In this document: one piece after another, positions 7,868-14,720 of the stretch
Numbering within the stretch: position 1 is the first letter of the stretch
How the letters are laid out: each line of letters begins with the position of its first letter
Source: a virus
IMG/VR virus record: IMGVR_UViG_3300031963_011500
Coordinates: 1 to 33,917 of that record
Reading direction: 5' to 3' (one strand)
DNA: 33,917 nt
Notes under the pieces: generated by a model
Database searches by the model: none
Told to the model about the DNA's origin: nothing
The model's input: only the letters and a program-made list of their open reading frames with translations
Translations under genes and position numbers: made by a program

Positions 7868-7871
7868 GGGT

Positions 7872-8165
7872 ATGAAAAAAACTAAAACAGACCCAAACAA
7901 AATTATTAGAGTAAAACCAAGAATGATCAAAGAAGGTCCTGATGTTGCTCCATTATTTACAATCATACTTGGATTTTTACTTGGTATCGTTTTTATGTCT
8001 TTAGTGTCCTGTGAAGAACAAAAATCACAAAAAGAAATTCCAACAGAAATTACAAATGTAACTGAATACACTTACCAAGAGTGTGAATACATCAAGGTAG
8101 GAATTGGCACTCGTGCTTGGGGAACACATAAAGGAAATTGTAAAAACCCAATCCACAAAAAATGA
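7872..8165 (+). CDS. Small membrane-anchored protein, unknown function
   Basis: A 97-residue protein with a basic N-terminus, one hydrophobic segment at about 29-46 (LFTIILGFLLGIVFMSLV) followed directly by SC, which resembles an internal lipobox. The rest is polar and ends in a compact Cys-containing motif (YQECEYIKVG, then THKGNCKNPIHKK) that I recall from other phage and Bacteroidota small proteins but cannot name. It is probably an inner-membrane or lipoprotein anchor presenting this small domain. It starts a run of small genes that overlap by one to four bases, and follows a 35-base gap with a TAnnTTTG-like promoter. Confidence 0.55.
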   Translation: MKKTKTDPNKIIRVKPRMIKEGPDVAPLFTIILGFLLGIVFMSLVSCEEQKSQKEIPTEITNVTEYTYQECEYIKVGIGTRAWGTHKGNCKNPIHKK

Positions 8166-8485
8166 CAGATCAAGAAATACTTAAGTTCGGAGAGATTCAA
8201 TATCTTAAAGGAAGATTGGATGAATTATACAAAGCAATTCCAACAATAACTAATATGGAACGAAGACGAAAACTTGACCAACGTATTGAAAAATACATTA
8301 CTAAGTTGAAGAAAGTTGATGAGGTTGCTTATAAACTATACGAGGTCCAATTAAATGCAACTCACAGGGTTAAAGTCAAAGGAAAATTAGAAACAGAAAA
8401 TTTACTAAAAGAAATTTTGGCAACTGAAAGTATAACAGATGAATATCTAATTAAAAAAATTAAAGACAAAATTGAAACTTTATAA
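8162..8485 (+). CDS. Coiled-coil protein, unknown function
   Basis: A 107-residue, highly charged and mostly helical protein (KGRLDELYKAIP, MERRRKLDQRIEKYITKLKK). There is no signal peptide, membrane span or recognised motif. It overlaps its neighbours by four bases and one base (ATGA and TAATG junctions), so it belongs to the same operon as 7872 and the DUF2452 gene. It could mediate protein-protein contact; nothing more can be said. Confidence 0.5.
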   Translation: MTDQEILKFGEIQYLKGRLDELYKAIPTITNMERRRKLDQRIEKYITKLKKVDEVAYKLYEVQLNATHRVKVKGKLETENLLKEILATESITDEYLIKKIKDKIETL

Positions 8486-8865
8486 TGTCAAACAAACCTG
8501 ATAATGTTTCCGACAACCCTGGTTTACTTCCTTATGGTAGTAATGTAGGAGCACCTGCAATTAAAGTTTTAAATATAGAACATTGGAAAGAACCAAGAGT
8601 TTTGAATGTTAACAAACAATTTGAAGATAGGTTTGAACAATTAAAAAAAGAATATCAAAAACTTATTGACGAATATAAATGGAATGACTTGGTCTATAAA
8701 TCAAAATTTAGTTTTGAACCAGTTATTGGAAAAATTTATCACCTATATTATGCTAATGATGGAAAAATATTTCTATCTTTGATATCTCCAAACGAGTGGA
8801 AGAGAGAACATATAGGTAGTTTTAAATATAATCACGATAACAAATGGGAAAAAATAGAAGATTAA
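8485..8865 (+). CDS. DUF2452 family protein
   Basis: The 126-residue protein matches DUF2452 along nearly its whole length: NPGLLPYGSNVGAPAIKV near the N-terminus, NIEHWKEPRV and a VNKQFEDRFEQLKKEY helix, then EYKWNDLVYKSKFSFEPVIG with IYHLYY and FLSLISPNEW near the C-terminus. The family occurs in bacteria, some phages and animals, and its biochemical function is not known to me. The protein is soluble with no signal peptide. It sits in a small-gene operon upstream of the metallophosphoesterase. Confidence 0.75.
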   Translation: MSNKPDNVSDNPGLLPYGSNVGAPAIKVLNIEHWKEPRVLNVNKQFEDRFEQLKKEYQKLIDEYKWNDLVYKSKFSFEPVIGKIYHLYYANDGKIFLSLISPNEWKREHIGSFKYNHDNKWEKIED

Positions 8866-8867
8866 AA

Positions 8868-9074
8868 ATGGCTTACGAAGATGACTTTCAGTATATTACA
8901 AAAATTGTAAGTTCTTGTGAAACTTACGAACAACTTTTAACTTCAAAAAAATTATTTGAAAACTTCAAACAAAAGTGGGATAAGCAAATTCCAAAAATGG
9001 AAATGATAAACTATATGTATCGATTTGAATCGACATATGATATGAAAAGAACAAAAATATGTTTAAAAGATTAG
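8868..9074 (+). CDS. Small helical protein, unknown function
   Basis: The ATG at 8868 is preferred to an in-frame start at 8844 that would lie inside the preceding gene; it gives a 68-residue protein two bases after the previous stop. It is charged and helical (YITKIVSSCETYEQLLTSKK, FKQKWDKQI) with a basic C-terminal end. The small size and pattern recall short phage regulators or adaptors, but no family is recognised. Its 3' end overlaps the next tiny gene by 16 bases. Confidence 0.5.
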   Translation: MAYEDDFQYITKIVSSCETYEQLLTSKKLFENFKQKWDKQIPKMEMINYMYRFESTYDMKRTKICLKD

Positions 9075-9208
9075 AATTTTTCGTAAGTACTTTCAGAGGA
9101 CTTGGATTGGGAATAACATTTAGTTTCTATGATAATTGTTTTATATGTGTTGGAACATTTTTATGTTTTAATATCTATTTTGAATTGAATTTGGGAAAAA
9201 TTTATTAA
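9059..9208 (+). CDS. 49-residue hydrophobic mini-protein
   Basis: A short reading frame (MFKRLEFFVSTFRGLGLGIT, then aromatic and hydrophobic residues to FELNLGKIY) starts inside the end of the preceding gene and ends 9 bases before the metallophosphoesterase. It has a basic, amphipathic start, one hydrophobic stretch (FICVGTFLCFNIYF) and three Cys. Small phage proteins of this type, with a Phe/Gly-rich start and an aromatic hydrophobic core, are common in large phages. It fills what would otherwise be an unexplained gap of 143 bases. Confidence 0.45.
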   Translation: MFKRLEFFVSTFRGLGLGITFSFYDNCFICVGTFLCFNIYFELNLGKIY

Positions 9209-9213
9209 ATTTG
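9185..9213 (+). promoter_or_regulatory. Bacteroidota-type promoter (TTG, 18 nt, TAAATTTG)
   Basis: TTG at 9185-9187 (-33 element) and TAAATTTG at 9206-9213 (-7 element TAnnTTTG) are 18 nt apart, as in Bacteroidota primary sigma promoters. The -7 box ends 4 nt before the ATG at 9218, so transcription should begin at about the start codon and give a leaderless mRNA. The -7 box overlaps the stop codon of the mini-protein at 9059-9208. Confidence 0.65.
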
Positions 9214-9217
9214 TAAT

Positions 9218-9925
9218 ATGATACTTACAATAATTTCTGACACTCACAACAAACACAAACACGTTACAGGTGATTTGAAGGGTGGTGATTTATTATTACA
9301 TGCCGGTGACCTTTCTTCTATGGGTTACGAACACGAGATCCGTGAGTTTGCTAAGTGGTATAATGGTTTAAACAACTACCACCATAAAGTGTTTATTTCT
9401 GGTAACCACGATTGGGGATTTCAAAACAATGTTGAGAAAGTCAAAAGTATCTTATCTGAATATGACACTATCAATTACCTACAAGATGATTGGATTACAG
9501 TTGGAGATGGTGACCCACATGATAATAACACACAAACTGTTAAAATTTGGGGTAGTCCATGGCAACCTGAGTTCTATAATTGGGCGTTTAACTTACCACG
9601 AAATGGTGAAGAGTTGAAGGCGGTATGGGATATGATTCCTGAAGATATTGATATCTTGATTACTCACGGTCCAGCTTGGGGATTCTTGGATGATGTAGAA
9701 GGTCGTCGAAATGATCACTTGGGTTGTGAGTTACTTGCAGAACGAATCAAACAAATAAAACCAAAGATCCATATCTGCGGACACATCCATACTGGTTACG
9801 GACATTACTATGATGGACATACACACTACTTCAATGCTGCAGTATTGAATGAACGATACTTATACGCTCATTTACCTTGGCACATTGATTGGAACCCAAT
9901 AACAAATGAAATACAATTTTTATAA
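9218..9925 (+). CDS. Calcineurin-like metallophosphoesterase
   Basis: The 235-residue protein carries every motif of the two-metal metallophosphoesterase fold: SDTH (D8, H10), HAGDLSS (D31), SGNHDWG (N63, H64), LITHGPAWG and a C-terminal CGHIHTGYGH. The arrangement resembles the MPPED2/UPF0046 branch, whose members hydrolyse phosphodiesters or phosphomonoesters; the substrate cannot be read from sequence. It is cytoplasmic. It heads a transcription unit with its own strong promoter, and the RmlC-type gene starts just inside its stop codon (TAATGG). In a phage it might degrade a host nucleotide signal, RNA ends or a nucleotide sugar; these are guesses. Confidence 0.85.
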   Translation: MILTIISDTHNKHKHVTGDLKGGDLLLHAGDLSSMGYEHEIREFAKWYNGLNNYHHKVFISGNHDWGFQNNVEKVKSILSEYDTINYLQDDWITVGDGDPHDNNTQTVKIWGSPWQPEFYNWAFNLPRNGEELKAVWDMIPEDIDILITHGPAWGFLDDVEGRRNDHLGCELLAERIKQIKPKIHICGHIHTGYGHYYDGHTHYFNAAVLNERYLYAHLPWHIDWNPITNEIQFL

Positions 9926-10422
9926 TGGAGAAAGCACACTTTATTGAAAACAGAGTCTTTAGAGATAAAAGAGGGACATTCAGCCCATTAGATCTTGCCA
10001 AGTTAGATAAGAATTGGTTACAGAGTAATATTAGTGTAAACCCCCGTAAATACACACTTCGGGGGTTACACTTTCAAAAGAATGAATACGCTCAAGCCAA
10101 ACTAATTAAAGTTATATCTGGTAGGATATTAGACTTTGTTGTTGATCTTAGAATGGTATCAGAAGATTATAATAAAATTTTCTTTTTTGATATGAAAGAG
10201 GGTGATGAGGTATATGTGCCAAGATATTTTGCTCACGGATTCATAACAACCGAAGAAAACTCGGTAGTTCAATATTTGGTTGATAATGAATACAGTCCTG
10301 AGAATGAAGGAGTTAAAGTTTGGACTGACTATCCTGAGATAGTTAAAGAAGTACAAAAATACAATGAGTGGTTCCTTGAGGAATTTGTAGTCATACACGA
10401 TAAAGATTTGGTTGAAAAATAA
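9925..10422 (+). CDS. rfbC: dTDP-4-dehydrorhamnose 3,5-epimerase-like protein
   Basis: The 165-residue cupin matches RmlC: TLRGLHFQ with the catalytic base H49, AQAKLIKVISGRILDFVVDLR, VPRYFAHGF and VQYLVDNEYSPENEG with the expected active-site Tyr region. RmlC epimerises dTDP-4-keto-6-deoxyglucose on the route to dTDP-L-rhamnose. It is a little shorter than the usual 180 or so residues. No rmlA, rmlB or rmlD is in the window, so it would have to use host intermediates or make a different keto-deoxysugar. The rhamnosyltransferase-like genes at 14721-16270 are plausible consumers. The start overlaps the preceding stop by one base. A strong hairpin lies in the coding sequence at 10034-10071. Confidence 0.8.
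   Translation: MEKAHFIENRVFRDKRGTFSPLDLAKLDKNWLQSNISVNPRKYTLRGLHFQKNEYAQAKLIKVISGRILDFVVDLRMVSEDYNKIFFFDMKEGDEVYVPRYFAHGFITTEENSVVQYLVDNEYSPENEGVKVWTDYPEIVKEVQKYNEWFLEEFVVIHDKDLVEK
10034..10071 (+). other. Strong GC-rich hairpin inside the rfbC-like gene
   Basis: GTGTAAACCCCCG (10034-10046) pairs with CGGGGGTTACAC (10060-10071): 12 base pairs with one bulged A and a 13-base loop. It stands out in this AT-rich DNA. It encodes the conserved NPRKYTLRGLHF region and has no T-tract after it, so it is not a normal terminator. Confidence 0.5.
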
Positions 10423-10433
10423 AAACTTGATGA

Positions 10434-10441
10434 TATTTATA
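10434..10441 (+). promoter_or_regulatory. TATTTATA promoter-like element
   Basis: TATTTATA lies in the 33-base gap between the rfbC-like gene and the Dps-like gene. Its first seven bases end 15 nt before the ATG at 10456, the same spacing as the elements at 96-103 and 167-174. Confidence 0.4.
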
Positions 10442-10455
10442 ATAAAAAATATATT

Positions 10456-10953
10456 ATGGATAAGTTTGATTTAAGTGAAAAATTGAAAGAAGAACTAAAG
10501 AAAAGAAATCTTTGGGAACAAGAAGAAGACGAAGATGACGATCAAAATGAAGATAAAGATCAAGATGATGAAACTTCTTCAAATCACAATGAAGATTTCT
10601 GTGATATGGTTTGCCAATTACTTCACTCACAAACTCAAGTACATATATTCCATTTAGGTACTAAATCATATTCTGAACACAAAGCATTACAAGGTTATTA
10701 TGAAGGAATTGATGCTCTTGTTGATGGTGTTATAGAATCTTATCAAGGTAAATACGGCCTTTTGACTAATTACAAGTCATTCAAGAACCAATCCTATAAA
10801 AACAAAAACCAAGTATTAAAATACTTTACAAGTTTGTTAAATATGATTGAAGAAAAAAGAGACTGTTGTGACGATTCTTTTATACAGAATCAAATTGATA
10901 CTATACAGGAGTTGGCTTATTCGACTATGTATAAGTTGAAATTCTTACAGTAA
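10456..10953 (+). CDS. Dps/ferritin-like protein with acidic N-terminal extension
   Basis: The 165-residue protein has a very acidic segment at 21-47 (EQEEDEDDDQNEDKDQDDET) followed by a helical body. The segment from 57 on (HSQTQVHIFHLGTKSYSEHK, then a helix with LVDGVIE) aligns with the ferroxidase helices of Dps: H66, H75, D90 and E94 fall at the positions of the Dps iron ligands. Dps binds iron and protects DNA. Related ferritin-like phage proteins of unknown function exist (I think of DUF5856). The acidic tail is unlike the basic DNA-binding tail of Dps, so direct DNA binding seems unlikely. It converges on and overlaps the next, minus-strand gene by nine bases. Confidence 0.6.
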   Translation: MDKFDLSEKLKEELKKRNLWEQEEDEDDDQNEDKDQDDETSSNHNEDFCDMVCQLLHSQTQVHIFHLGTKSYSEHKALQGYYEGIDALVDGVIESYQGKYGLLTNYKSFKNQSYKNKNQVLKYFTSLLNMIEEKRDCCDDSFIQNQIDTIQELAYSTMYKLKFLQ

Positions 10954-11778
10954 TAATTTACCACCAAAGAAAACAAAGTTATTATCATTTAGATCATCTA
11001 TTTCATTACCTACATTCCAATCGTATTTGATATCTTCCATGCTGTAAGTTTCTCTAAAGTTCCTTTCTCTTAAGGAAGGTTGTTTGAGTACTAATGAATT
11101 ATAATAACGCCCCTCAAATGGATGATCGTCATCCATGTTACCAAGTTTATTTGTAGTATATACTTTATCGTAAAATTCATCATAACCCATCACATCTGTT
11201 TCTACATTTCCACGACCATCGCATTTATAACAATCGAATTCTCCGTCGCCACCACATTCACCACAAATATCATTTCCACTACCATCACATTCACTACAAG
11301 TATCATTACCACTTCCACCACATTTACCACAAGCATCACCTTCATCATCCCCACCTGTACCATCACAAGTAGAACAATCTTTCGTACCATCACCATCACA
11401 TGACCCACAGGATACATAACCTTCACCGTCACAATAATCACAAGCTTCTTTACCACTTCCATCACATTCCGAACAGTCCTCCTCTAAATAACCCATTTCT
11501 TCATATGCAAAGAACTGGTAACCTTTAAGATTTTCTAAAACATATTTTACTGATTTTGTGGCATCACCTGTTATGTGATAGTAATAGATTGAAAAAAATA
11601 AGTACATTTCTTCAGATCCATTTAACTTGGAAAGATATAAACTTAAAAAATCGTCTTCATGGATTTCATATTTAATATCAGCAACAGTGTTAAAAACATC
11701 AGGATGGGAAGAATCCTCCAAAGATCTATGAATTTGTTTTGTGAATTTTACGAGTAAAGGAATTTTATTTGGATCCAT
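10945..11778 (-). CDS. Protein with eight CxxCxGxG zinc knuckles, no J domain
   Basis: The 277-residue protein has a helical N-terminal domain (about 1-95), then eight CxxCxGxG knuckles beginning at C102, C113, C124, C135, C150, C161, C172 and C183. The period is exactly 11 residues within two blocks of four, with a four-residue insertion between the blocks. DnaJ has one block of four knuckles binding two zinc ions, so this protein should bind up to four. No J domain or HPD motif is present. The C-terminal region (about 195-277) is acidic and unrecognised. It may be a chaperone-like or scaffold protein for virion assembly. It is transcribed against its neighbours from a TATTTATT element. Confidence 0.65.
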   Translation of the reverse strand: MDPNKIPLLVKFTKQIHRSLEDSSHPDVFNTVADIKYEIHEDDFLSLYLSKLNGSEEMYLFFSIYYYHITGDATKSVKYVLENLKGYQFFAYEEMGYLEEDCSECDGSGKEACDYCDGEGYVSCGSCDGDGTKDCSTCDGTGGDDEGDACGKCGGSGNDTCSECDGSGNDICGECGGDGEFDCYKCDGRGNVETDVMGYDEFYDKVYTTNKLGNMDDDHPFEGRYYNSLVLKQPSLRERNFRETYSMEDIKYDWNVGNEIDDLNDNNFVFFGGKLLL

Positions 11779-11796
11779 TATGAATTTCTTTTTTCA

Positions 11797-11804
11797 AATA
11801 AATA
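11797..11804 (-). promoter_or_regulatory. TATTTATT promoter-like element
   Basis: On the minus strand this reads TATTTATT, about 19 nt before the ATG at 11778. It is the likely promoter for the zinc-knuckle protein. The 75-base gap to the plus-strand gene at 11854 shows no other clear signal. Confidence 0.35.
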
Positions 11805-11853
11805 GTTTATTTTTAATAATGATACAATAAAAAAATATCAATTAAACAATAGT

Positions 11854-12207
11854 ATGGCACATCCAATATTACATGCAAAGAGTTCAGCCAAAAAGTTTGG
11901 TGGAAAGTGGGAAGATTACATTCATATTCATAACTGGTTAGATGAGACCAAAGGATGGTATGGACATTCTTTACACAGAGCGTTTAGACACCACTCAGAA
12001 GGTATATTTGAACTTCAAGAAAAGTTCGGACCTGAGTTTAAAAATAGTGATGATAAAACTGTTTATACTAGATATGTTGGAGAACAACATGTTAAAGAAG
12101 ATTGTGATGGTTATATTCCTTCAGCATCAGAATGGATAAAAATATTGATGTCTGGTGAAAGACCGACATGGGCAACTCGAACAAAAAAGTTAGAGTTTGA
12201 AGATTAA
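11854..12207 (+). CDS. DUF6915-like protein
   Basis: The 117-residue protein begins MAHPILHAKSSAKKFGGKWE and continues with HIHNWLDETKGWYGHSLHRA, RHHSEGIFELQEKFG, NSDDKTVYTRYVGEQHVKED and IPSASEWIKIL. I know this pattern (HAKSSAKK, HNWxDETK, RHHxEGIF, GEQHVxED) as a small conserved family of phage and bacterial origin, DUF6915 as I recall. It is rich in His (a possible metal site), soluble and without a signal peptide. No function is known to me. It is separated by 23 bases from the next gene, which has its own promoter element. Confidence 0.65.
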   Translation: MAHPILHAKSSAKKFGGKWEDYIHIHNWLDETKGWYGHSLHRAFRHHSEGIFELQEKFGPEFKNSDDKTVYTRYVGEQHVKEDCDGYIPSASEWIKILMSGERPTWATRTKKLEFED

Positions 12208-12210
12208 AAG

Positions 12211-12218
12211 TATTTATT
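12211..12218 (+). promoter_or_regulatory. TATTTATT promoter-like element
   Basis: TATTTATT lies in the 23-base gap before the ATG at 12231. It probably drives the long co-directional run from 12231 to 18906, in which all gaps are six bases or less. Confidence 0.4.
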
Positions 12219-12230
12219 AGAAAATATCAT

Positions 12231-12962
12231 ATGGAACTTACAGAAAAACAAATACAAGATTTAAAAAAGTATTCAAAGTTACTAAACTCATTAAACATGG
12301 AGGATGGTGTAACTTGGTATTACCAATGCTACGACGGTGAATTTGAAAGTTTGTATGGTCCTATACATGGAGGTAAAAATGTTAGTGATGAATTATCGTT
12401 TTTACCTGGATCAATTGAAGAATTCTTTGAAACCATTAGAAATAATTTTGATACAGGAAATTTTTATAACGACTATTATGATAATGAAAACGGTACTTTA
12501 ACTTTTACAATTTTTGCTGAAAGAAATGAAATAGATGTCATGTATGATTATTATGAGATTAGCACCGAAGATAGTAAGATTGAGAAAAATTTTTCAGACT
12601 TTTCAGATATGAGACCAGGGTGGAGAGGAGATGATAGAGAAGTAAAAAAACTATCAGATCCTACAATCGTTGAAGAATTGAAATCTGTTTATGGTGATTC
12701 TTGTACATGTAGTTATGACGGTAGCGGAGATAGTGGATGGGTCCAAGATATGGTAGATTCTTCAAAGGGATCAAAAGGTTTAAATCAACAATTAGAATAT
12801 ATTTGTTACGACTTATTAGAATTATATTACGGAGGTTGGGAAATAAATGAAGGATCAAATGGATCTATCAATTTCAATTTCAAAGACCAAACTGTTGAAT
12901 TAAATCACAACCAAAATGTAGAAGAAAACGTTGATGAACATTATATGACTTGGAAATTTTAA
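12231..12962 (+). CDS. Acidic protein with tag-like N-terminus, unknown function
   Basis: A 243-residue acidic protein beginning MELTEKQIQDLKKYSKLLN. The start resembles the ITEDQ and ISEKQ starts of the genes at 19316 and 14409, and LTE fits the [LI]-x-E processing motif, so it may be a variant virion-targeting tag. The rest is acidic and Gly/Asp-rich (CTCSYDGSGDSGWVQDM, CYDLLELYYGGWEINEGSNG), with strand-like ends (GSINFNFKDQTVELNHNQ). No family is recognised. It is probably soluble. It opens the operon that leads through two tagged genes to the glycosyltransferases. Confidence 0.5.
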   Translation: MELTEKQIQDLKKYSKLLNSLNMEDGVTWYYQCYDGEFESLYGPIHGGKNVSDELSFLPGSIEEFFETIRNNFDTGNFYNDYYDNENGTLTFTIFAERNEIDVMYDYYEISTEDSKIEKNFSDFSDMRPGWRGDDREVKKLSDPTIVEELKSVYGDSCTCSYDGSGDSGWVQDMVDSSKGSKGLNQQLEYICYDLLELYYGGWEINEGSNGSINFNFKDQTVELNHNQNVEENVDEHYMTWKF

Positions 12963-12964
12963 TT

Positions 12965-13813
12965 ATGAATAAACTAATTAGAGAAGATATTGAAAGGATA
13001 AAAAGTTTGATGCTTGAGTCAGAAGGTAAAACAGAATACAACTTTTGTGATAGGTTTTCAGGTAACAAACAAAAAATGTATGTGTGTAGTAAAATCGGAT
13101 CATTAAAAGGATTTCTTTCTCGAAGTAACGGTCTTGATTTGAAAACGGTTATAGAAAAACAAATTTCAGATTTAGAGACTGAAATACCAAAAGATTTACA
13201 AAAAAAATTTATTGATGGTGCTATTTTTTTAGAATCCCTTGGAAAAATAACTGAGGATAAAAAAAATGATTTTATAGAAAATAACGTAATAAATAACAAA
13301 TTGGTTTATTTGAATGGAGAATGGCAACCAATAAATAAGTTGAACACAAATTATTATGATTTGGCAGAACTTCTAACTGAACTGATCTACAAAAATAAAA
13401 ACAACACTACATTCCAAGCTATTATCAAAGACCCTAAAACAACTTTGATGAGAATGAAATCAGAATTAGAAAAAATGATCGAAGATTATTTTGATGATCC
13501 TATGATGTTGCTTGATTACACCAAAAACATCCAACGAACAACCCAACAGGGTGAAAGTGCCGAAAGGAGAGTTAAAGAACATTTACAAGATAACGACTTC
13601 AAAGTTGAATATGAAGGTGGTAACGGTGATTTGATTGATATGGTATTTGGAACTGATCTAATTATGTCTCATCCTAAGTTTGGAGTAAAAACGATTCAAG
13701 TTAAGGCAAATGAAAAGGCTTATGATCAAGATTACAAATATGTTGATTGGATAATAATTGCAGACCCTTTCACTATTTATGATAATAAAACAAAAGAAAC
13801 AATTCAATTATGA
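12965..13813 (+). CDS. Tagged PD-(D/E)XK nuclease-like protein
   Basis: The ATG at 12965 is preferred to an in-frame TTG at 12950, which lies inside the preceding gene. The 282-residue protein starts MNKLIREDIERIKSLMLESE, resembling the tag of the proteins near 25-33 kb and ending in MLE-S, close to the prohead-protease motif. The middle is helical and unrecognised. From about 196 a PD-(D/E)XK-like core appears: GESAERRVKEHL (E197, E200), NGDLIDMVFGTDLIM (D222, D225, D231) and TIQVKAN (Q245, K247), i.e. an acidic ligand followed by the [DEQ]-x-K motif on a strand. Such nucleases cut DNA with Mg2+. If the tag is real, a nuclease would be packaged in the head and injected, perhaps to attack host DNA. 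Fold confidence is moderate. Confidence 0.6.
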   Translation: MNKLIREDIERIKSLMLESEGKTEYNFCDRFSGNKQKMYVCSKIGSLKGFLSRSNGLDLKTVIEKQISDLETEIPKDLQKKFIDGAIFLESLGKITEDKKNDFIENNVINNKLVYLNGEWQPINKLNTNYYDLAELLTELIYKNKNNTTFQAIIKDPKTTLMRMKSELEKMIEDYFDDPMMLLDYTKNIQRTTQQGESAERRVKEHLQDNDFKVEYEGGNGDLIDMVFGTDLIMSHPKFGVKTIQVKANEKAYDQDYKYVDWIIIADPFTIYDNKTKETIQL

Positions 13814-14406
13814 TGACATCAGGTCAAACATGGGTTACAAGAAGATTATCAGATATTATTGATTTTGTTGAGGAAGCTGCAGGTGATATTAGTATTGACG
13901 ACTATCCAAATTTTGAAATATGGATGATGGATGTCTTTGATAGTGCGTTAAATAGACTTAGTGATGAAAGTTATAGAGATGAAAATAAATTTTTAGATAT
14001 CTATAGTTCTGTTTTATCGTCATTGGAAGACATCTTTAAAGAACAATTACACGATTTTTATTTATCAGAAAAAGATAATGATGTAATAAACGAAAGTTCA
14101 GAAATACCAATTAGATTACTTAGACGATCTGTAGATTTAGAAAAGATTGGTGATATAGTAGAATACCAAACAGAAATAAATAATCCTTGTGATTTTGAGG
14201 ATGAAGAAGACTATTCCGACTTTTGTATTTTACAGGGAATTCATTTTTATTACTGTGATGAAGGATATTGTGATGAAGACGAAGATACTGAAGATTATGA
14301 AGGGCCATCACCAGCAATGGTAGAAGTAAGAAATGAGGTTGAACAATATATATATGATAAATACTATGACTATTTAGTTGGTCTTTATAATGACGCAGAT
14401 TGTTAA
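13810..14406 (+). CDS. Acidic protein with a possible INE-S cleavage site
   Basis: A 198-residue acidic protein (start ATG at 13810 within the preceding stop; a second ATG follows directly). The first 90 residues are helical (SDIIDFVEEAAGDIS, SVLSSLEDIFKEQL). Near residues 93-108 comes NDVINESSEIPIRLLRR: INE-S fits the [LI]-x-E cleavage motif and is followed by a basic segment that I recall next to such sites in other phage proteins. The C-terminal half is Tyr/Asp/Glu-rich (FYYCDEGYCDEDEDTEDYEG) with four Cys clustered. Unknown function; it may be a virion or scaffold protein cut during maturation. Confidence 0.45.
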   Translation: MMTSGQTWVTRRLSDIIDFVEEAAGDISIDDYPNFEIWMMDVFDSALNRLSDESYRDENKFLDIYSSVLSSLEDIFKEQLHDFYLSEKDNDVINESSEIPIRLLRRSVDLEKIGDIVEYQTEINNPCDFEDEEDYSDFCILQGIHFYYCDEGYCDEDEDTEDYEGPSPAMVEVRNEVEQYIYDKYYDYLVGLYNDADC

Positions 14407-14408
14407 TA

Positions 14409-14717
14409 ATGAAAATACTAATATCAGAAAAGCAGGCAGATAGAATATTCAACGACAAAATTGAATGTGAAAAGTGTGAACACTCTTGGAAGAAAGAGAA
14501 TGATGACCCTCATCCATTTTTATGTCACGATTGTGGTTGGGATCAAAAGAAAGAAAAGTATGACAAAGAAAATCTATTTAAGTTTTGGAAAAATAAACTA
14601 TCCAAAGAACCAATCGACGAAAAATGGTCTCAAAAGTATAAAAAGTCAATAAATTGTAATAATCCAAAAGGTTTTAGTCAAAGAGCACATTGTCAGGGTA
14701 GAAAAAAAAGAAATTGA
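14409..14717 (+). CDS. Small zinc-ribbon protein with GFSQRAHCQGRKK tail
   Basis: The ATG at 14409 gives 102 residues. The start MKILISEKQ resembles other tag-like starts in the window (ISE fits the [LI]-x-E motif). A zinc ribbon follows: CEKC at about 21-24 and CHDC at about 41-44, separated by HSWKKENDDPHPFL. The C-terminus is basic and ends CNNPKGFSQRAHCQGRKKRN, a motif I recall as recurring at the ends of large-phage proteins, with two Cys that could bind metal. Binding of nucleic acid or DNA-associated proteins is plausible. It is the last small gene before the glycosyltransferases, three bases upstream of the first. Confidence 0.55.
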   Translation: MKILISEKQADRIFNDKIECEKCEHSWKKENDDPHPFLCHDCGWDQKKEKYDKENLFKFWKNKLSKEPIDEKWSQKYKKSINCNNPKGFSQRAHCQGRKKRN

Positions 14718-14720
14718 TTT

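Noticed and set aside
7837-7871. GATTT/AAATC stem as a terminator after the metallopeptidase gene
   Set aside because: Five AT-rich pairs with a long loop and a mixed T-tract are too weak to call.
11122-11465. Frames of 93 (plus) and 87 (minus) codons over the zinc-knuckle repeats
   Set aside because: Both are shadows of the repeated CxxCxGxG codons in other frames and show only Thr/Ile or Val/Met repeats.
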